DNA from: Novosphingobium sp.
GTDB taxonomy: Bacteria; Pseudomonadota; Alphaproteobacteria; Sphingomonadales; Sphingomonadaceae
Direction of reading: 5' to 3'
Length of the DNA: 54,802 nt
Assembly (NCBI RefSeq): GCF_025351285.1
Contig: NZ_JANXWG010000034.1
Location: 1 to 54,802 of the forward strand
Shown: piece by piece, positions 50,520 to 54,802 of the stretch
Position numbering within the stretch: the stretch's first letter is position 1
Layout: every line of letters begins with the position of its first letter
Translations under genes and position numbers: made by a program
Notes under the pieces: generated by a model
The model's input: the letters and a program-made list of their open reading frames with translations, nothing else
The model's database searches: none
Told to the model about the DNA's origin: nothing

Positions 50520-51434
50520 ATGCAGTCCTCCACTCCGTCGCTGCCACAGATCGAGAAACTGCGACTTCACACCCAGCGGCTGACCAACGATCTCGATCGG
50601 CTGATGTTCGAGGCGATTCCGGTCGGCACCGGCAGCCCGATGCGGTTGGCCCAGGCGATGCGCTATGCGGTGGTCCCAGGGGGCAAGCGGTTCCGCGCTC
50701 TGCTGACCGTTGCGGTGGCTGACCTCGTCGGCGGAGCTTACGACCATGCGCTGCGGGTCGGTGCGGCGATCGAATGCGTGCACGCGCAGTCGCTGATCCA
50801 CGATGACCTGCCGTGCATGGACAACGACGATTTTCGGCGCGGCAAGCCCACCGTGCACAAGGCCTTCGACGAAGCGACCGCGGTGCTGGCCGGCGATTCG
50901 CTGCTGGCGCTGGCGTTCGAACTGCTCGGCCACGAAGCCACGCATCCTGACGCCGGCGTGCGCATCAAGCTGGTGCTGACGTTGGCGCGCGCGATGGGGC
51001 AGGATGGCCTCGCCGGCGGGCAGATGATGGATTTGTACCCGCCGCCCGACGCGTCGGTCGATGAGGTGGCGATGTGCGAAACGCTCAAGACGGGCGCGCT
51101 GATCAGCTACTGCGTCGAAGCAGGCGCGATGCTGGGCCATTGTACCCCCGAACAGTCCGCGGAGTTGACGCGATTCGCGCGGGCGCTGGGGCGTGCGTTC
51201 CAGATCCGCGACGATGTGCTCGACCGGATCGGGGACGAGATCATCGTCGGCAAAGCGGTCGGCAAGGACCAGGGCAAGGGCCGCAAAACCACGCTGAGCG
51301 TGATGGGGCTCGACAAGACCCGCACCGAAGTGGCCCGGCTGGCGCGCGAATGCGAAGAGGCGCTCGCAGGGTTCGGGCAGGAAGCCTCGATCCTGCGTGA
51401 CCTGACCCGGCTGGCGATCAACCGATTGAATTGA
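50520..51434 (+). CDS. crtE: Geranylgeranyl diphosphate synthase
   Basis: Isoprenyl diphosphate synthase supplying GGPP for carotenoids and the BChl tail. VPGGKRFRALL, first aspartate-rich motif LIHDDLPCMDNDD, second FQIRDDVLDRIGD. ATG 50520 (CGGGGAAAT before it) gives 304 residues; the frame opens earlier over crtZ antisense. Strictly, family members make FPP or GGPP; the carotenoid context favours GGPP. Confidence 0.92.
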   Translation: MQSSTPSLPQIEKLRLHTQRLTNDLDRLMFEAIPVGTGSPMRLAQAMRYAVVPGGKRFRALLTVAVADLVGGAYDHALRVGAAIECVHAQSLIHDDLPCMDNDDFRRGKPTVHKAFDEATAVLAGDSLLALAFELLGHEATHPDAGVRIKLVLTLARAMGQDGLAGGQMMDLYPPPDASVDEVAMCETLKTGALISYCVEAGAMLGHCTPEQSAELTRFARALGRAFQIRDDVLDRIGDEIIVGKAVGKDQGKGRKTTLSVMGLDKTRTEVARLARECEEALAGFGQEASILRDLTRLAINRLN

Positions 51435-51475
51435 AATCTGGCATCCCCGCCATCACGACCGACAGGAACCGAGTC

Positions 51476-52009
51476 ATGATCCGAATCAAGCATCTGCTGG
51501 CCTTGGCTGCGCTCGTCACCGCCAGCCCGTCGCTGGCTGCACTGAAACTCGGCGCGCAGGCTCCCGATTTCACCACACAGGCCTCGCTCGCGGGCAAGCC
51601 CTTCACGTTCCACCTGGCCGATGCGCTGCGCAAGGGCCCGGTCGTGCTCTATTTCTTCCCCGCCGCCTTCACCAGCGGCTGCACGATCGAAGCGCATGAC
51701 TTCGCCGAAGCCACCGCGACGTTCAACGCGCTGGGCGCCACCGTAGTGGGCGTTTCGGCCGATCCAATCGACAAGCTCAACAAGTTTTCGGTGTCCGAAT
51801 GCCGCAACAAGTTCGCCGTCGCCTCGGCCAGCGGAAAGTTGATTTCGGCGTACAAGGTCACGCTGCCGCTGATGGGCGTGTCGAACCGCACATCGTACGT
51901 GATCGCGCCCGGCGGCCGCGTGCTGCTGGCTTACAGTGCGCTCAGCCCCGCCGGCCATGTTGGCAGGACGATGGATGCGGTCAAGGCGTGGCGGGCCACC
52001 AAGCGCTAA
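51476..52009 (+). CDS. Exported peroxiredoxin (AhpC/TSA family)
   Basis: Thiol peroxidase with N-terminal signal peptide (MIRIKHLLALAALVTASPSLA), so periplasmic. The peroxidatic cysteine lies in FFPAAFTSGCTIEAHDF; a second cysteine in VSECRNKF may resolve it. ATG 51476 follows AGGAA by 8 nt; 177 residues. It sits between crtE and crtI and could detoxify peroxides made near the photosystem, but that is inferred from position. Confidence 0.88.
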   Translation: MIRIKHLLALAALVTASPSLAALKLGAQAPDFTTQASLAGKPFTFHLADALRKGPVVLYFFPAAFTSGCTIEAHDFAEATATFNALGATVVGVSADPIDKLNKFSVSECRNKFAVASASGKLISAYKVTLPLMGVSNRTSYVIAPGGRVLLAYSALSPAGHVGRTMDAVKAWRATKR

Positions 52010-52037
52010 GCGGACATTTTTTCGAAGTTGGCCAGCG

Positions 52038-53657
52038 TTACGCCGGCAGGCCCTCGACAATCCGCTGATCGACCTTGAAATCGCGAGCAATTTCGCGCGC
52101 GGTCATCTTGGCGGACATCATCACCGAGGGCGTGCCCCCGCCGGGCTGCGTGCCTTGGCCGACCAGATACAGCCCGGTCACGTCCTCGCTGCGGTTGTGT
52201 GGCCGGAAGAACGCGGTCTGCGTCAGCCGTGGCTCCACGCCGAAGCCGTTGCCGGCATACGAGCCCAGCACCTGCTCGAAATATTCGGGCGTCACGAAGC
52301 TGCGATAGACCATCCGTTCGCGCAACCCGGGGATATAGCCGCGATCATCGAGGAAGCCGATTACCTTGTCGGCAAACTGTTCGCCGGTCACGCCCCAGTC
52401 GGTCTGGCCCAGCGTGTTGGGCACCGGGATCAACGTATAGGCCGCGTGATGGCCCTCCGGCGCCATGCTCGGATCGGTGAGCGTGGGGATGTGCAGGTAT
52501 TGCGAGAAGTCTTCGGCCAGGATCTTGCGTTCGAAGATGTCGGTGAGCAATTCCTCGTAACGCGGCCCGAGGATGATGTTGTGGTGCCGCAGATCGGGAT
52601 CGCCATCGCGCTTGGCATAGCCGAAATAGATCACCATCAGCGACATGCTCTGCTTGCGAAACTTGACCACCGCATCGCGATTGATCTTGCGGTGCACCTT
52701 GTCGACGAGGCGCAAATAGGTGGTGGCGTAATCGGCGTTCGAGACCACCAGATCGGCCGCAAGGAGCTCGCCTGACGCCAGCGTCACGCCTGCGGCCACG
52801 TGGCTGCGCCCGCGCTTTTCGACGTCGATCTTCGCCACCGCGGCGTTCAACCGCAATGTCCCGCCCAGTTCCTCGAACTTGCGCACCAGCGCCGCCACCA
52901 GCGCGCCGGTGCCGCCCATCGCGTAGTGGATGCCCCAGGTCTTCTCGACGAAATGGATCATCGCGTAGATCGCCGGCACTTTGAGCGGGTTACCGCCCAC
53001 CAGCAGCGGCTCGAAGCTGAACACCTGCCGCATCTTGTCGCTTTTGAAGTACTTCGAAACGAGCGAAAACAGCGGCTGGATCGCTCCCAGCTTGAGCAGA
53101 TCGGGCAAGACCCCGAACATCGAACCCAGGCTGCCGAAATAGGTATAGCCCAGTTCCAGAAACCCGCGCTCGAAGATCGCGCGCGCGGCTTCGTGGAAGC
53201 GTTCGTACCCCTCCACATCCTCGGGCGCGAGCCGCGCGATCTGCGCGCGCACATGCGCCTGGTCGGCGTTGTAATCGAAGAATGTGCCGTCATCGAAATA
53301 GATGCGATAGAACGGCAGGATCGGCACGATATCGACATAGCGCCGCGTGTTCGGCCCGCCGGTCTTGCCATCGCTCCCGACGGGGTTGTCGGATAGCACA
53401 TCGGGCGGGAAATCGGGCGCCGCCAGCATCGCCACATCGCGTTCGAGCGCGAACAGCTCCTCGATGAAGTGCGGCACGGTCAGCACCGTTGGCCCCATGT
53501 CGAAGGTAAAGCCCTGTTCGCGCCGCACGTAAGCGCGCCCGCCGGGCTGGTCGAGCTGCTCGACGATCGTGGTGTCGAACCCCAGGCTCTGCAACCGGAT
53601 CGCGCAAGCGATGCCGCCGATGCCCGATCCGATCACGATGGCGCTACGACGGGTCAT
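52038..53657 (-). CDS. crtI: Phytoene desaturase
   Basis: FAD-dependent desaturase turning phytoene into neurosporene/lycopene. [39 protein letters not shown] and [20 protein letters not shown] are standard CrtI motifs. Start ATG 53657 follows AAAGG by 7 nt and overlaps the blh stop (ATGA); 539 residues. It is thus the third gene of a rhodopsin-blh-crtI transcript, while feeding every carotenoid branch of the window. Confidence 0.96.
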   Translation of the reverse strand: MTRRSAIVIGSGIGGIACAIRLQSLGFDTTIVEQLDQPGGRAYVRREQGFTFDMGPTVLTVPHFIEELFALERDVAMLAAPDFPPDVLSDNPVGSDGKTGGPNTRRYVDIVPILPFYRIYFDDGTFFDYNADQAHVRAQIARLAPEDVEGYERFHEAARAIFERGFLELGYTYFGSLGSMFGVLPDLLKLGAIQPLFSLVSKYFKSDKMRQVFSFEPLLVGGNPLKVPAIYAMIHFVEKTWGIHYAMGGTGALVAALVRKFEELGGTLRLNAAVAKIDVEKRGRSHVAAGVTLASGELLAADLVVSNADYATTYLRLVDKVHRKINRDAVVKFRKQSMSLMVIYFGYAKRDGDPDLRHHNIILGPRYEELLTDIFERKILAEDFSQYLHIPTLTDPSMAPEGHHAAYTLIPVPNTLGQTDWGVTGEQFADKVIGFLDDRGYIPGLRERMVYRSFVTPEYFEQVLGSYAGNGFGVEPRLTQTAFFRPHNRSEDVTGLYLVGQGTQPGGGTPSVMMSAKMTAREIARDFKVDQRIVEGLPA

Positions 53658-54610
53658 GCACTGGCCTTTGCAAACGAGCATTCTGATCTGGATGAATGCG
53701 GTCGCTCTAGCCGTTTTTCCAGCCAGCGCGACAGCGCAAGGTGCGGCACGGCCACCGATGCCAGCAACTGGAACGCCTGCGCTGCCCAGCTCCCGCCGAT
53801 TTGCCCTGGCACCACTCTTTGCTGCGCCCACCAGCCGATCAGCGTGGCCGCCGAAAACAGTGTTCCGGTCGCCAGCCAGCGTGTTTGGGACATGTCACGC
53901 AGCGAGGCTCGCGATTGCGCCAGGTGCCGCGGCGCGTGCAGGAACACGAAAAACAGCGTGAACCCTGCAACCGGCGGCAGCGCCACAAGCATGGCGAGAC
54001 AGACCACCATTGCAGCAGCCCACTGGCGATTGCCGTTGCGCCAGGCGGTTGCCACGCCCACCGACGTGACCAGCAACGCCACCGGCGCCGCCGCAATGAC
54101 CACTTTCGCGACAATCGCGGCCCGCGCGTCGCTCATGGCCACGAACAACGCGGCCACGCCCGTCGGATGCCCGATCGCGGCCGCCGCGATCACCGCCGCT
54201 CCTGCAGCAAACCGCAGCAGCGCCACATCGAGCATCGCCCAGTCCTCGCCGAAATGGAATGCCGACACCGCCAGGAACAGGACGAGCGTCAGCAGCGGCG
54301 CCGCGATCCACAGGAGCGCCATGAGCGCGACGATCGCCGCATAGCTGCTCACCGCCAGCGCCATGGCAGACCGATCGAGCGAAGCCGCACGACGCAGCAG
54401 CGCCATGTCGTAGGCCCCATGCGGCAACCCGCCACCGATCATCACGATCGTTGCCGTGGCGATTGCCGCCGGCTGCGACAGCGGCGCGCGCAGCATCAGC
54501 CCGACCGCGAGCGCGACCGCCGCCAGCCAGAACAATGGATGCACGAATGCTCCGCGCCCGGTGGGAACGCGGAGCTTCGCTGCGGCCAGGGTATGGGCCA
54601 GCACAGGCAT
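53654..54610 (-). CDS. blh: Brp/Blh-type beta-carotene 15,15'-dioxygenase (retinal synthesis)
   Basis: Membrane enzyme that splits beta-carotene into two retinals, the rhodopsin chromophore. Iron-binding histidines are in [11 protein letters not shown] (His64), SAFHFGEDW (His119), FLHAPRHLA and [15 protein letters not shown]. It is 318 residues with about eight hydrophobic stretches. It starts 4 nt after the rhodopsin stop and overlaps crtI, so the three are translated together. CrtY in this window provides the substrate. Confidence 0.93.
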   Translation of the reverse strand: MPVLAHTLAAAKLRVPTGRGAFVHPLFWLAAVALAVGLMLRAPLSQPAAIATATIVMIGGGLPHGAYDMALLRRAASLDRSAMALAVSSYAAIVALMALLWIAAPLLTLVLFLAVSAFHFGEDWAMLDVALLRFAAGAAVIAAAAIGHPTGVAALFVAMSDARAAIVAKVVIAAAPVALLVTSVGVATAWRNGNRQWAAAMVVCLAMLVALPPVAGFTLFFVFLHAPRHLAQSRASLRDMSQTRWLATGTLFSAATLIGWWAQQRVVPGQIGGSWAAQAFQLLASVAVPHLALSRWLEKRLERPHSSRSECSFAKASA

Positions 54611-54614
54611 CGGA

Positions 54615-54802
54615 TCAGGCAGTCAGGCCTTTCGGCTCCGTCCCGCCGTGTGCGCCCGCTTCGACTTCGGACTTGCGCGCGGCGATGAGGAAAATCAGCA
54701 CACCGAGCCCGGCCTTGGCGAGAATGTCGGCAATCGTGTAACCGATCTGGATTGTCGTGGTTACCGTTCCCCCGGTCAAACCGACATAAGGTGCCATGTA
54801 GA
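54615..54802 (-). CDS. Microbial (type I) rhodopsin, C-terminal helix G and tail (partial)
   Basis: Only the last 62 residues are visible. IQIGYTIADILAKAGLGVLI is helix G: the aspartate four residues before the lysine matches Asp212 and Lys216 of bacteriorhodopsin, the lysine (codon 54714-54716) being the retinal attachment site. A polar tail rich in Glu/Gly follows. The gene runs off the window end. Adjacency to blh confirms a functional retinal protein is likely. Type (proton pump, other pump or sensor) needs the helix C motif outside the window. Confidence 0.88.
   Translation of the reverse strand, partial: YMAPYVGLTGGTVTTTIQIGYTIADILAKAGLGVLIFLIAARKSEVEAGAHGGTEPKGLTA

Overview
This high-GC window carries a complete bacteriochlorophyll-a photosynthesis gene cluster (PGC). 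It is bordered on the left by a Calvin-cycle (cbb) operon and on the right by the start of a microbial rhodopsin operon. Gene order and protein flavour point to an alphaproteobacterium, most likely an aerobic anoxygenic phototroph of the Sphingomonadales. The supporting signs are the bchIDO / crtCDF / bchCXYZ-pufBALMC blocks, a pufC-type tetrahaem cytochrome, crtY/crtZ ring carotenoid genes, oxygen-dependent AcsF, and no BchE, PufQ or PucBA. The lineage is an inference from gene content; no 16S or other marker lies in the window.

Layout. (1) 1-4663: cbbF-cbbP-cbbA-cbbL on the minus strand (cbbL is cut by the window edge), with divergent cbbR. (2) 4671-5723: a BLUF+SCHIC protein that keeps the key photoactive residues of AppA, followed by a 538-bp non-coding stretch and a lipoprotein cytochrome c (6262-6825). 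(3) 6859-13563, minus strand: aerR, ppsR, bchG, a PucC-family carrier, bchP, tspO and a small membrane protein. (4) 13796-29224, plus strand: one very compact operon bchF-N-B-H-L-M-lhaA-puhA-B-C-orf98-acsF-puhE-hemA, closed by a strong hairpin. (5) 29270-40270, minus strand: a DUF3422 gene, then the crtF / bchC-X-Y-Z-pufB-A-L-M-C superoperon. (6) 40338-42745: crtD-crtC, overlapping by about 115 bp. (7) 42692-46471, minus strand: bchI-bchD-bchO and a 61-residue membrane protein; a second tspO diverges from bchI. (8) 46994-54802: carotenoid genes (a fatty-acid-hydroxylase-like protein, crtY, crtB, crtZ, crtE), a peroxiredoxin, and then the minus-strand series rhodopsin (partial)-blh-crtI.

How it fits together. 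The bch genes build bacteriochlorophyll a from 5-aminolevulinate (HemA). puf/puh encode the reaction centre, LH1 and assembly factors. CrtE/B/I/C/D/F would give spirilloxanthin-type carotenoids, CrtY/Z ring carotenoids, and Blh retinal for the rhodopsin. Regulation looks centred on PpsR. Canonical TGT-N12-ACA operators lie before bchC (two in tandem), between crtF and crtD, and between bchI and the second tspO. Near-canonical copies lie between aerR and bchF and before bchG. AerR (cobalamin-type) and the AppA-like BLUF protein are the probable anti-repressors. Three light- or carbon-related modules (BChl reaction centre, rhodopsin, RuBisCO cycle) within 55 kb of one chromosome segment is the most striking feature of the window.
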